Shown here piece by piece: positions 44,722 through 55,299 of a stretch of 64,000 nt of DNA. Source of the stretch: Durusdinium trenchii (lineage: Eukaryota > Sar > Dinophyceae > Suessiales > Symbiodiniaceae); assembly GCA_963970005.1 (NCBI GenBank), contig CAXAMN010015335.1:1133568-1197567 (forward strand), in the 5' to 3' direction. Within the stretch, counting starts at the first letter, position 1. Each line of letters opens with the position of its first letter. The translations under genes and the position numbers were made by a program. The notes under the pieces were generated by a model that worked only from the letters and a program-made list of their open reading frames with translations, searched no databases and was not told the origin of the DNA.

Positions 44722-44810
44722 CCCAGTTACCACTGTATAAGGAACCAGGGATTCTAGGTCTATGGTGTTAGTCTTTGGAACCACTGGTTACCAGCTATAG
44801 TGGTAACTGG
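44722..44810. mobile_element. Hairpin element, family I
   Basis: CCCAGTTACCACTGTATA at the left and TATAGTGGTAACTGG at the right are inverted repeats. A possibly related pair, CCCAGTGG ... CCACTGGG with GGTAACTGGG, spans about 45763-45876. Confidence 0.6.
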
Positions 44811-45141
44811 ATGGCATGGGCCACCTAGCGAGGCCTTCAAGGGATACACAATCAAGTCGAGTGCCCCATTTCACCCGATGCTTTGTGGAAATCATCCGAG
44901 AATCATTGGGGCTCCCTCCCTCGCAATCGCAAACCCGTCAGACTATAGCTCACTGCATACTGGAGCGAATCTGCCTGAGCTTCCCCAAGGGAAATGAAAC
45001 AATCTCAAAACCCAATGAACAAGTGTGTCTTCCGGTTTTTGAGAAAATCCCTCTTAAACCCGCGACTACTTCAGCTGGAAGATATACCAACCGACCCAGA
45101 CACCGACCCAGCACAGACCCTTTGACCCCGCGGATGGGAAC

Positions 45142-45208
45142 CGTGCTTGATGGCATTGAAGGTATCGCCCAAATCACCGGCCACGATGAGAATGTCGTTC
45201 TTGAACTC
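45142..45208 (-). CDS. Calcineurin-like metallophosphoesterase exon
   Basis: The acceptor is CCACTTCTCACCAG|GAG and the donor CAAGCACG|GTTCCC, both good. The peptide FKNDILIVAGDLGDTFNAIK carries the GDxxD-type metal-binding block of metallophosphoesterases. The GNHE block expected about 30 residues later, and the N-terminal DxH block, were not located, so the rest of the gene is unassigned. Expected role: metal-dependent phosphoester hydrolysis. Confidence 0.6.
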
Positions 45209-45465
45209 CTGGTGAGAAGTGGCATGCCGCTCTGGCCGTGGTGTGAGATGACAGAAAGACGAGGGGTTCTTGTTTTGGGCCAGTTTCCTGTTCTTTTGGG
45301 GGGGAAGTTGCTTGAACACCTTATGGTTCAGGTCAGCGTCTGTGGATCGGGTAGCATTTTCCTTGGGTTCCTGGGGCTTCATCCAACAAGTGACGCGGAT
45401 GGGATCACAATGGGTCACAGGTGAAATGGGAGAACTGTTAAACTTCGTTTCTTGCCCCCCCACAC

Positions 45466-45690
45466 CTCCAGCAAATGGTGTCCAACTGAGGCGATACTTA
45501 TGGTCTCCACTCCACACAGCCCCCCCCGAACACCGCCAGAAGACCGCCTTCTCATTGATGCCTTCAGCCCACTTCAGCACTGCGCCTCCATGGTCAATGT
45601 GGACCTTGGCTTCCAAAACCCATTCTGTTACCAGCGCCACTCGTCCGAGTCGCAAATCGCCCGCCGTTCCGAGCCAAACCGTTGGCGATC
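45466..45690 (-). CDS. Candidate 225-nt exon upstream of the metallophosphoesterase exon
   Basis: The acceptor is CGCGTCTCCAG|GATC and the donor TGCTGGAG|GTGTGG. 74 codons without stop, including LVTEWVLEAKVHIDHGGAVL and ends in RLSWTPFAG. It is the longest single exon-like segment seen here. Family not recognised; it may belong to the same gene as the metallophosphoesterase exon. Confidence 0.55.
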
Positions 45691-46219
45691 CTGGAGACGC
45701 GGTACATGATGCGGACCATCCTCCCAATGGATCCAGCTACAGAAGAGATAGAATTAAAGTAACCCAGTGGTTCCAAAAAGACTTGAACAGTAGACCTCGA
45801 AACTCTCAAAGGTTCCTTCTAGATACTGGACTATCGTATATAGTTAAATCTATAGCGGTAACTGGGATCCACTGGGCATTTTTCTACACATCTTTCCCAT
45901 CTCGCCATCTGATCCACGGTTCAGTTCCTTGCCGCCCAGCGCCCAAACCGCGCGGTTGGACCGCCGCTGCGCTCTGCGGTTCGGGCATCGGAGATCGCAA
46001 AGATCCGACACCAGCCCTTAGGCCGACTCTTGTCCTGCCCATCCACCAGAGGAAGTGAATGGAGGGCGAGGGAAGAGGTGGAGGGAAGGACCTCAACAAT
46101 GGTTGAGGACCTGGCAAGGTGCACATGTTTCTATAACGTCTCACCGTCTCACTAGAGTCTTTGGGAACTCTTTGGGTGTAAATCCGGAAACTTGGTACAG
46201 CACCAAGCTGGATTGCCGA

Positions 46220-46420
46220 ACAGGTCCCTCTCCTGGTCGAAACGTGTCAGCCGCTGCTTGGCCAGGGGCGACCTCGGTATCGGCGGAGTGGGAAGTGCCT
46301 TTGGCGGAAACGGTTGGAGCAAGTCAAACACTGCTGGCACCATCCGTGCGTGGTTTGCGTCCCCCAGAACATCCATCAATACCGTGCCTCGTCCGATGAC
46401 CCCAAAACTGGCAATGGTCA
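46220..46420 (-). CDS. Candidate coding segment, strand uncertain
   Basis: The minus frame contains TVLMDVLGDANHARMVPAVF and a proline-rich stretch. The overlapping plus frame is also open and has a CAG|GTCCC-like start. Minus is preferred from context only. Confidence 0.35.
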
Positions 46421-46539
46421 ACAAGCGGGAAACTGGAAAACATACACGGCATTTGCATGCATTTGCTGTGGCTTGCTTGCAAGCAGCCGTAAAAAAATCA
46501 AAGGTGAATAAACGAACTTCCGCGCACACACGCACACAC

Positions 46540-46579
46540 ACACACTCTGACACTTGTATTCAGTGACTCAGTTTCCACG
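46540..46579. repeat. 40-bp direct repeat next to the gap, copy 1
   Basis: Identical to 46809-46848, beginning ACACACTCTGACACTTGTAT. Such duplication at a gap often reflects a failed contig overlap. Confidence 0.9.
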
Positions 46580-46589
46580 NNNNNNNNNN
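46580..46589. other. Assembly gap (10 N)
   Basis: Ten N in a row. The 40 bp immediately left of the gap is duplicated exactly 230 bp to the right. Confidence 1.
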
Positions 46590-46808
46590 AAAAAACAACA
46601 TGCATGATGGATCCGAAATCTGATGTATTCGAAAGTAACCGTTTTTGGGCCCGGCGGCCAGTGTATCGGTTGATTCAGTGAGGGTGTCGGTGACTGCCTG
46701 TGAGGGTCCGATGAGTGGTGGTGCTTTGTGGTGGTTGCTTTCCCATGCAAGAACGGCGCCCCTATGACGGGGATCACACTCAGCACCCGAGTGGGACGGC
46801 TGAGCGAA

Positions 46809-46848
46809 ACACACTCTGACACTTGTATTCAGTGACTCAGTTTCCACG
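46809..46848. repeat. 40-bp direct repeat next to the gap, copy 2
   Basis: Exact copy of 46540-46579. Sequence upstream of the two copies differs apart from the CA run. Confidence 0.9.
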
Positions 46849-47855
46849 ATGGGAAGGAAGGTGAGGGAAACGTAAGGTGAAAAAGTCAGCGCAACTGAAA
46901 TGTTTAACAATCTGTTCACTCTTCTGCAGAAACGCGGCTGAAAGTCGGCGGCTGAAGGTAGCGGTGGGAAACTGGTTTGGGGGTGGTAGCATGAAGGACC
47001 ATGAAAACAACGAACAGCGGCAGGGTGGACCAGTGGAGTCATTGTGTTGAAAGCAGGTACGTCAGTTCCGCGTCCGGAACTGATATCCTCACCATGTATT
47101 GCCAGCTTCGTTGATGGAGAAGCAATACAGGTGTCTCCATCCCCTGCTGGTTGAAAAAGTTAGTGGAAAAGCGCGAAAAAGGTGGCGGTGGAGATCCCTT
47201 TGCCCAGGGGTGGACACACACACACACACACGCACATACACGCACATGAGAGCAAAGCATGAAAGAGCACAGGTGTGACCACTTGGAGGTTTCACAAAAT
47301 GCCGTGCCTGCCACGAAAGCTGCGCTGCGATTACCAAATGCTGCGCATGCCACGATTGAAACCCGCACTTTGCGGTCCACTAGGTGCCGCGCCTGCTGGC
47401 AGGTGCGCCGGAAAAAAGACTCGTTCGAGATGCCGAAACCGAGCTTTCGTCCCATCCTCCTCCCAATTCTGCGACAACAAAGGTTGAAGGACCCTATTAT
47501 CATAGCTACCCCAGTAAGATCCTATAAGATCACTTATATACCTTTGTCATGTCCAAAGTTCACTGCACCAGCCACGAAATCTGCACGTCAAATTAAAACG
47601 ACTCTTCGTGACCACCAAGTCTGAAAATGCGCACGGCACACAACGAGAGCCCAGTCAAGAACCAACGACTCCTTCAAAACCAGAAGCTCGAGGCATGAAT
47701 GTGCTGTACATTGCATTTGAGTTGGCCAAACACCGGGTGAATACCCTCGATGCAACCCAGCCTTAACCATGCCTGCCACCGTAAGAACCATCGAACGCCT
47801 AGTGTGACCGCACTGTTTGCAGCAAAAAATGACACCTAGACTCAGATCTTGCTCG

Positions 47856-48242
47856 AGACCGGATCTGCATCTGCGGTCTTTCTCGACTCGGGTTGCCCGG
47901 CTCAAGGCGTGGGATCTGCCAAAGCGCATGCTGACACTCCTCGAGGCATGAAACGAGGAGCTCGCTCAGCGGGGAAACGAGTACAAGGTACCCCTCACCA
48001 CGCCATCGGGGGACACAGTTGTGGGAAATCCCAGGGAGGTCTGGTCAAATCCACTTTCTGCATGGAGGATGCCAAGGCAGCTGGGGGGCCAGCTTGACAA
48101 AGCTACGAACTCAGCTGTTGATCTGGGCTCCCAAGTCACATCCCTCCAGGTTATTAGCCAACTTGGCCAATCTCTTCAGTCAATCCTGATCACAGGCAGG
48201 CCCAGTGGATACTCAATTGAAGCATCGCCCACCATCAGCTGA
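47856..48242 (+). pseudogene. Possible decayed coding sequence on the plus strand
   Basis: One plus frame reads RVARLKAWDLPKRMLTLLEA, then a TGA, then NEELAQRGNEYK and on to a stop near 48242 with a helical SQVTSLQVISQLGQSLQS. The coiled-coil flavour resembles a retroelement Gag, but there is no diagnostic motif. It is one of few plausible plus-strand signals. Confidence 0.3.
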
Positions 48243-48284
48243 ACTAGTGGTTCCTTTCTTACCCAAACCCTCCATAAATAACAA

Positions 48285-48380
48285 TATATACCTGGACCCT
48301 CCTGTCGGGGTGTCCTGGCTTGACTACCCCACACTACCTATAGGCTTCCAGACAGGGCACCCCTTGGAGGGTCCTGGTAT
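48285..48380. mobile_element. Hairpin element, family E
   Basis: ATATACCTGGACCCTCC ... GGGGTGTCC on the left faces GGGCACCCC ... GGAGGGTCCTGGTAT on the right. Confidence 0.6.
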
Positions 48381-48481
48381 AAGTATTTGTACTACTCAAA
48401 CCTTACTTCTCTTACATGGACCCCTGGGCCATCCTGGACCCCAGGTCAACCACTCCAACTAATCCCACGGCCCACGACGAC

Positions 48482-48520
48482 CTGTCCTTCATCGCCTCGG
48501 CATAGCCCTGCGGCAGCTCG
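48482..48520 (-). CDS. Candidate short exon, possibly TPR-related
   Basis: The donor is AAGGACAG|GTCGTC; the acceptor is TTTGCGAG|CGAG or further in. The peptide ELPQGYAEAMKD is protein-like. It lies downstream of the TPR exons on the same strand. Confidence 0.35.
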
Positions 48521-48923
48521 CTCGCAAAGAGGTAAGTCCTGTCAAGTCAAATGGCCCAGGATGAGGAATTATGTGATATATGAGACAGTGAGATCAATCA
48601 TCTCATCTCCAGGCATGTGAAGGCTGAAAATCTCAAAAAACATCTGACATCATCCCCCGAATGAGCCCAAGGAGTTTGGGGGGCGTCAATTTGGAATACG
48701 TTCTTTGGGGAGGATCATGCCTGAAAAAAAGCCGCTCAGTCCGCTCAGTTCCTTCGAGTCCTGTCTGCTCTGGGTTCCCCCACTTGTAGGCGTGTTCCGC
48801 CTCGAAAGGCTCCAGTCGCAGTCGTGTACGTCCAAAAGATGCCAAAAGCGAGGTCGGAACGGCCAATGTTGGAAAGACACGCCTCCCCCCCCCCACGGCG
48901 ATGAGGTGCATGGTGTTGCTGAT

Positions 48924-49015
48924 CCCTATATAGGGCTCCAAGTACCCTCTGAGAAGTTGCTTCAGGAGGGTTTGGAGGGTCTAAATACCTTTTGAGGAGG
49001 TTGGAGCCCTAGGGG
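48924..49015. mobile_element. Hairpin element, family F
   Basis: CCCTATATAGGGCTCCAA at the left and TTGGAGCCCTAGGGG at the right, with a second inner pair CTCTGAGAAG/GAGGAGG. Confidence 0.5.
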
Positions 49016-49140
49016 ATGTGGATGCATTTTGGCCATGTGCCGATGTGGCGCAGGGAGCCAAAACGGTCACAACTCACCGATCGACTCCGGCTGCATTGAA
49101 CCAGAATGAACTGTCTCCGAGGTCGCGCCCTTCGCCCATG

Positions 49141-49263
49141 CCCAAACCATCCCTGGACTAGGTACATACATCTACCCCATGCAAAATGACCCAAATGTAT
49201 ATACCTAACAGCAATCTAACAGCAATAATATTATATATATATATATATATATCATACATGGAT
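49141..49263. mobile_element. Family A-like foldback element with TA run
   Basis: CCCAAACCATCCCTGG on the left and CATACATGGAT on the right around AATGTATATACC and a TA microsatellite; the arms are diverged. Confidence 0.4.
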
Positions 49264-49291
49264 CGCGCGCCGCTGGGGCGCCCAACATGAC

Positions 49292-49337
49292 CCTGACCCA
49301 GGTATGCCGTGGCGATGCGCAGCTGGGACTTGTACCA
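49292..49337 (-). CDS. Probable TPR gene exon (KAYYRLA-like)
   Basis: The acceptor is GAGGTCCTCAG|TGG and the donor GGGTCAGG|GTCATG. The peptide WYKSQLRIATAYLGQ. Confidence 0.45.
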
Positions 49338-52098
49338 CTGAGGACCTCGGCTGCGGCGGGTGCCCAAAAGGACTGGCGGGGGCACAGGGGCTGAACTTTG
49401 TTCTTTTGGGGGCCAAAGCCCAAATCAATATCATTCAATATCCAAAGTTGTCCAAATACACTCCCTGGAACTAACAAGGAAGTGGAAATGTTCTAAGAAG
49501 AGTTTACAAAGCTTCGCTTTGCCCAAGCCGATGGGTCCAATCACGATCCAAGCACCACACCTGGGTAAGACTGGACCCGTCCTGGCATCCAACGATTTGG
49601 TAGCACCTACAGCAGCTTCCATAGCTTCCCCCACCTCAGGCCTGGACTGAGTCGAGCCGACTCCTGCGCGTCACCCAGCGAGAAGTGCCATTGCCTGGGC
49701 TCTGAAGACGCTGGACACGGTGGTGAACACAGTGAACGACATGGATGCTCATGAACCACAGTGGTTTCAGAGTAGATTGCACAAACCCCTGCATGACTTT
49801 TAGATGGAAAAACCATCTTTTGGGGATTGTGCCATTGGTCCTCTCAATCCACTATTTGGATGCATTTGGGTGGATTTTCTGTTTTCAGTGGGGTCAATAG
49901 TCACAGTACCAACCGGATGCTTTGGGCATCCAGCTCGTCGCTATGTCGCTTTTCAGTTGATTCGTCCAAACCGGACGAAACGGGGACCGACACCAGCGAC
50001 CGGTCGCCGTTCTGGACCTGGTCGACGTGCGTGGAAAATAGAGAATGGACAGCCCTGATCTTCCCCTCCAATAACCCGACATACCCTGACCCTGCATGTA
50101 ACAACATGGAATATATGCCTACATTGACCCCCTACTGTGACCCCCATATATTTCATGGAGTGTCTGGGATAGAACTCTTGTGCCGCACTCCTCGCGACGC
50201 ATGTCGCGCCTGAGCTTGGCAAAGGCCGCTGAACGGTTGGACGAATAGACCGCGGCCTGAGGCCGCGGAACGGTCGTCCATCGTCCGCTCTAAGACTCGT
50301 CCAGGGGCTCAAAGGTCGACCCATCCAACGAAGGCCACCCAACATCTCTCATTGTGCATGATCGATCCGCATGATGGGATGAAAACGAATATTGCAGCAA
50401 ACATCAAACCACATTTCTCGGCAAGGCTGGTCTGCAGTTTTTGGCTGGTTCAACATGGTTCACATGGTTTATATCCAAACACTCCATGTATGGAGATGTA
50501 TGGAAGATATGCCTACATTGGCCCCCCGAACCCCCTCAATGTAGATAAACAGGCCATAAATGGATGGTCTGGGATGGTATATATATACATACAACTAGCT
50601 TGGTATCCAAGTACATCCAAGTACATTTCATCAAAGAAAGCGGCCGACCTGGCAACACACTCGGCACCCCAAACGTTCTGCTTGAGGTTGGCCCCGCTTT
50701 CAGCAAATGGCTTGATGGCCTGGGAGCATGGGTCCGAGCAGAAAGAACACATGGGATGGGTACATTTCCTACAACCATCTGCAGCATAGCATTCTATAAC
50801 CTGCAGTTTATATACAGTAGTTTGTAGACCTCAGCAGCCCCGTGGCCTGTCAGTCCTGTCACCCTCCCTCGAAGCATGGACGTGGGACACTCCCTTGTAG
50901 AGGACCACGGCCTTCCAAACTTTCATGACCCTCATGACATCTTGCTGACCCTTTCGCACTCCACGGTACACGACCTGACGAACACATCACAAGTACTAGG
51001 TGGGTCAGTCATAGGCCCACTTACTTAGAGGCCAGGTTGCTTGAACGCGGGGTGGCATTCTGATCAACCATGATCAACCTTCTCAGATCGAATTGATCCC
51101 CCTTTTTCATTCCCAACCAGCAAAGCTCTCAATGTCACAGTGGATCCGAGTGGATCCTGGACAGCGGGTGATGTGACGTGTCGAAGGGAATTGTGACAAG
51201 CAATGATTAAGCAACACCCTTCCCTGAAACACTTGGACTCATAATGACTCATAAATATCAACACACAACGAAGAACCACTATACATACCTAGGACCCATT
51301 TGACCTCTGTTTGATAGGCAAAGACCCATGCTTTGGCTCCAAAACAGTGGTCAATCAGGTTCTAGGTACATATATATACGCGTTTTCCCAACCACCCACT
51401 CAGGGTCCCTGAAACGTAAAGTTGTCTTTGGAGCAGGTCAGGAGCTCACCTCATGTCGCCGCATGTTCTCAACATTGGCCTTTCCACGTCGTTCACAGTA
51501 CATGCGTCCACACACACACTTGTCCGAAATTACCTTGTCCCAACGACGCCCGTCCGACTCCCCGTCCGTCCGGACCAATCGATCCATCTTCCCTCCCTCC
51601 ATCAGCGCAAAGCCACTGAGATGGCCATGGTATAGCAAGCAATCGCCAAAGGCAGTTGTCCCGCCTTCAGCGCCTCGTTGCCTGCCGTGTGCACGTGAGC
51701 ACGGATCTCTCAAAAAGGGGCCTTACTTGCACTAGTGACATGGAGACCCAAAAGAACATGGAATCCAGCTCGCCCCAATGGGAACGACTACGAAGTCCGG
51801 ATCCAAACGGCTGTTTGCCATGATTGGGGGGGTCCCACGCCACCACTGGCTGGCAGAACATGTGCCAACTCAGCACCTTTAGTTCTGTCTTAAACTCTGG
51901 GTAAGTGCTGGTAAGTGACGTTGATGCTTAGACCTGCGCCAAACCGTTTGATGAACACCCAACCGTTTGAAGACCTGCGGCAAAGAAAGCCGGAAAGATG
52001 CGAAGACCTCTGCTTTCTTTCAGCCAATTCTCAGGGCATCCATGCGAAGAGAAAACCAGGGCACGAATGAAGAGGGCCAGGATTCCAGGATAATAAGC
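49292..52098 (-). CDS. Tetratricopeptide-repeat (TPR) protein, multi-exon, partial
   Basis: Exon 51975-52098 ends one base into a Gly codon that exon 51617-51681 completes, giving AAGNEALKAGQLPLAIACYT, a typical TPR first helix (GNxxxKxGxxxxAIxxY). In-phase exon 50675-50719 follows (AIKPFAESGANLKQN). Then come a segment near 49675-49740 with VFRAQAMALLAG and exon 49292-49337 with WYKSQLRIATAYLGQ, which fits the TPR KAYYRxAxAYxxLG helix. TPR proteins act as protein-protein scaffolds; the partner is unknown. Other exons, including both termini, are missing. Confidence 0.55.
49457..49486. repeat. Family C solo arm
   Basis: 30 bp nearly identical to the arm of the element at 11598 (TACACTCCCTGGAACTAACA followed by AGGAAGTGGA); no facing arm. 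Confidence 0.6.
49675..49740 (-). CDS. Probable TPR gene exon, start unresolved
   Basis: The donor is CTCGCTGG|GTGACG. The frame gives TVSSVFRAQAMALLAG, resembling the TPR NRAxALLxLG helix. Acceptors at GTCTTCAG or upstream are possible. Confidence 0.35.
49757..49852. mobile_element. MITE-like element, family B
   Basis: ACAGTGGTTTCAGAGTAGAT followed by TGCACAA; the right part is GGGGATTGTGCCAT and ends near CAATCCACT. Confidence 0.6.
50101..50169. mobile_element. Family A foldback element, short copy
   Basis: Interior ATATGCCTACATTGACCCCC and right arm TTTCATGGAGTGTCTGGGA; the left arm is reduced. Confidence 0.55.
50474..50574. mobile_element. Family A foldback element
   Basis: Left TCCAAACACTCCATGTATGG, interior ATATGCCTACATTGG and CAATGTAG, right AAATGGATGGTCTGGGA. 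Confidence 0.6.
50675..50719 (-). CDS. TPR gene exon, 15 codons
   Basis: The acceptor is CATGCTCCCAG|GCC and the donor AGCAGAAC|GTTTGG; phase 0 at both ends, matching the TPR exon upstream. Confidence 0.45.
51617..51681 (-). CDS. TPR exon
   Basis: The acceptor is GTGCACACGGCAG|GC and the donor GGCCATCTCA|GTGGCT. The peptide NEALKAGQLPLAIACYTMAI is a clear TPR A/B helix segment. Confidence 0.65.
51975..52098 (-). CDS. TPR gene exon upstream of the first TPR helix
   Basis: The acceptor is GGGAACTTGAAG|GCT and the donor TTTGCCGCAG|GTCTTC. 41 codons include YYPGILALFIRALVFSSHG and WLKESRGLRIFPAFFAA. Confidence 0.6.
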
Positions 52099-53355
52099 CT
52101 TCAAGTTCCCAACTCTTCTTTTCGCTGCTGGCTGTTGGTTGACTGAGGAGAACAATACAAACAAACAAAAAACGATCCCGCCAAATTCGATGCTGGCAGC
52201 GGTGACCGCAGGGGGCGACTCGATGCGCGCAAGTAGCGCCTTTGGATTTCTTCAGCTCTGCTTCGGATTGGCGATCGCTGCTGGACTTCCCTGCGGGACG
52301 CCGGCGAGGAAGCAGCCGCTCGGAACAGTTCTAAGGGGAAAGTTTGCTGGAGAAGATGGACGAGCAATGTGGTTGGAGAAAGTTGTAGCTCGCTGCCCAC
52401 CTGTGTTTGGCTGGAGGTTGTCATTTTCGCGCGGTGGCCCCGATCCGAAGCTTCTAAAGCCTCTGCAGTCTTCGGAGGTCATTGATCCACACACACACAC
52501 CACCTGTCTGACACTGCCGGTTAAGTTGCCAGAGCCATGGCTGTAGGGGTTCTTGAGTGCTATCAAAAGATCTCCGATCTCCAGAGAAATGGAGTTCCGT
52601 GCGCACGAGTATAGAGAGTTTCTTTACATCAAATAATAAGCCCTTATTCCCTGCAAATCACCATACATCAGGACCTCTTCGTGGGGGTCGCTGGCTTTCC
52701 AGGATTCAAGTTCAAGCCGACGAGTGCAGCTTGGGGCGCTAGGCGAATGAAGGCGGAGCAAGCTATCCAGTGGCTGGAGAACACTCGGTGCTTAAAACAG
52801 CACGGAACACGGCACAATTTCTGCCCCTCTCGCTGGTCAACGAAGGACTACCAGTACCTGTGACAGGTGCCATAGGCACTCTGAATTAGAAAACAATTAC
52901 ACCCCTACAGTCACAACCATCAATCCACCCGCAATAAAGCAACAAAAACGCATGAGAATGAGTTGGAGCAGGGAGTTGCCACGTGTGTCCTCACAATGGA
53001 AAACCCATAAAACTCAGTTGATTTAGCTTTTGAAAAAGCAACAGGCCAGCAGTCCCCTGGAATACCAGCAATGAAACGCCACAAAGGGATATTACGGGCA
53101 TATGTATATATGTATGACGCAAGGAAGATCGATACATAACAACGCGGCCAACGGATGGAACTCATTCTCCTCCTTCAGTTGCTGTAGGATGAGGGACATT
53201 AACATATGACTGTGACTCCAAAACGAGGTTGACATCCCTTTCTTTCTCAAGGGATCTGTTCCATGCAAAAACGGTCAACTGCCCGGGTTCCCAGGCGCCA
53301 TGGTGAGCCACATGTCATTCATGTGGGTCCGCAACGGAATCTTCGTGGCGTTGAC

Positions 53356-53442
53356 CGTCGCGGCTGTCGCCTTGCAGAAGCTTGTCAGTGGCTTGGCTCA
53401 GGCCTGCCTCGGCGTCCGGGCACCGGGGGATGGTGTCTTCCC
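53356..53442 (-). CDS. Candidate exon, family unknown
   Basis: The acceptor is GGGACGCGAAG|GGG and the donor CCGCGACG|GTCAAC. 28 codons include EDTIPRCPDAEAGLSQATDK. A plus-strand frame (53300-53494) with a hydrophobic stretch overlaps, so strand is provisional. Confidence 0.4.
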
Positions 53443-54655
53443 CTTCGCGTCCCAAAGTGAAGATCCAGCGGATGACACAACTGTCAGCGCCTGACAAACT
53501 AGAAGTGCCTGAGGCAACTTTCCGGAAGCCTATGGCCAGGAGATCCTAGCTTGAGATATATGGACTGCAACAACACCACCTGGGAACTTGAAAAAGGCAT
53601 CCATATTTGCATTGCATTGAGGGTAATGGAATCATGGTTGGTGTTTCCCATGAATTGGCGTAGCGAACGAGTCACATGCTGCAAAGTCGATCGAGCAGGT
53701 CGGTTGATCACGCCTGAGTTGCCTCCCTGGGAACTTTCTTTGTTCTATTCTAATCTATCTATCGGCCCTACATCTGCTCTGCAACCACTCAACGCTGCAT
53801 GTACCTGCTGCATATAGTGTGTTTGGGCACATGTTCTCTCAGAGTTACAGTTCAATGAACACGGAGCAGCTTGAAATAATGCTGACACACAAGGCACGAT
53901 AGAACATCAATTCGAATAATCAATATTGACTAAACATTTAGTCCAGTAGAGAAGAAATAAACAATCAAAGTAAAGTGTAGAAGAAAACACGGCCACTCCT
54001 CAACATTGGGGTAGCCAGCAGCTTAAGTAAATCGCTATGATGGTAGAAGAGCATCCAGAACCAAATGCCGCACTGACGTATACAAATCTTCTGATCCTGA
54101 AGCAGGAAGAAATGCTCCTATGGACTCCTATGGTGCAAATGTGCCATGTCCCTAGCTTTTGATGAAACGCCCAACGTATCCAACAGACCTGTCAACCCGT
54201 CAGCTGCGCGGACCGCACGAGAACCGCTGGGGCCGCCCGCCAAATATCCATCGGTCACGGGGTCATTCTTGACCGCTTGAATGTAGCTGGCCCTGGGGAC
54301 GATAAGGCAGCAAGCAGTTGAAGGAAATCATCCCCCCAACAAAATGCCCGGGAGGGAGAGCAGCCACAGCATATACCGAGTTAAGGTGCACAGTGTATTA
54401 CACAAGTGTAGGAATTGCTTGATGACTCCTACTCCTACAGTAGCATTCCCACTTGCATGGACAAATTCAGAACATTCGGATCCTACTTGACACAGGTTGG
54501 GAAGTGTCCAGCCAAGACCTTAACCACCGTAGAAATATATTGGGCAATCCGAAAGAATAGATCCTTGAAAACTACTCCTAACTGTTGATCATGGATACCT
54601 CACGAAACCACACGTTTCTTATTGAAATTGGGAAAGCACGTCTTCCAACAACACA

Positions 54656-54754
54656 CCCAAACACTCCATGGGACTGCCATATATGCCTACATTGACCCCC
54701 ATGGCACCACCCCAACTGATCGGCATATATGGCAGTCCCATGGAGTGTCTGGGA
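54656..54754. mobile_element. Family A foldback element, best-preserved copy
   Basis: The left arm 54656-54687 reads CCCAAACACTCCATGGGACT followed by GCCATATATGCC. The right arm 54722-54754 is its complement apart from one or two bases. The loop contains TACATTGACCCCC. This copy defines the family consensus. Confidence 0.8.
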
Positions 54755-54813
54755 CATGTCTTTCAAATTGGAAACCTCACCAGTTCAGAACCCAAAACAC
54801 GCATCACCCTCAC

Positions 54814-54872
54814 CCAGCCCGCTCAGCGGGCTTTCTCCGCCAAGTGTCTGAGCATCGGCGTAGCGGCCCAAA
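54814..54872 (-). CDS. Candidate exon, family unknown
   Basis: The acceptor is GGCGAGGCTCAG|TTTG and the donor GGGCTGG|GTGAGG. The peptide LGRYADAQTLGGESPLSGL. Other frames are partly open. Confidence 0.35.
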
Positions 54873-54950
54873 CTGAGCCTCGCCCGGGCGGTGTCTTGCG
54901 GGGGCGGGGAACGGAATCGAGATAATAGAGGCACTGGAAGAGTTACACCA

Positions 54951-54990
54951 CCATGGGTGGGTCCCACCCATGTTTGGGTGGGACCCATGT
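54951..54990. repeat. Short palindrome
   Basis: CATGGGTGGGTCCCACCCAT followed by TGGGTGGGACCCATG gives overlapping perfect inverted repeats of the GGGTGGGACCC type. Confidence 0.6.
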
Positions 54991-55299
54991 CTCCAGATCA
55001 CTGTAGATATTCCAGTTTCATGGATGGTCTGGGATTTAACGACCCCTCAAAGGTGAATAGAATGTTCAATCACCCTCTCATACCACCCTGTTGGGGCCTG
55101 GGAATGCTTTTCACCAATGCAACCTAGTCGGGTGGGAAAATTCCAACGTGCAAGCAGTTTGTCTGAGGAGGGCAGCTTAAACATCAATAAGATTCAACAT
55201 GCATCCTGTACTGTATACTAATTAGATCAAATCCAATTATATAGCATTAACTAATATATAGCTTAGTTGTCTTGGCGCACGTGAGCATAGACTAGAGAA

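Noticed and set aside
45071-45727. 218-aa minus-strand ORF taken as one exon
   Set aside because: It fuses two exon-like segments (45466-45690 and 45142-45208) through an intervening stretch without coding character; the splice borders fit better.
45270-46058. 262-aa plus-strand ORF
   Set aside because: Antisense to the exon at 45466-45690, whose minus frame is far more protein-like and has splice borders.
49055-49066. GAGCCAAAACGG, second possible DinoSL-like match on the minus strand
   Set aside because: Only about 12 nt with a mismatch, and the CAAG end is missing; chance match is likely.
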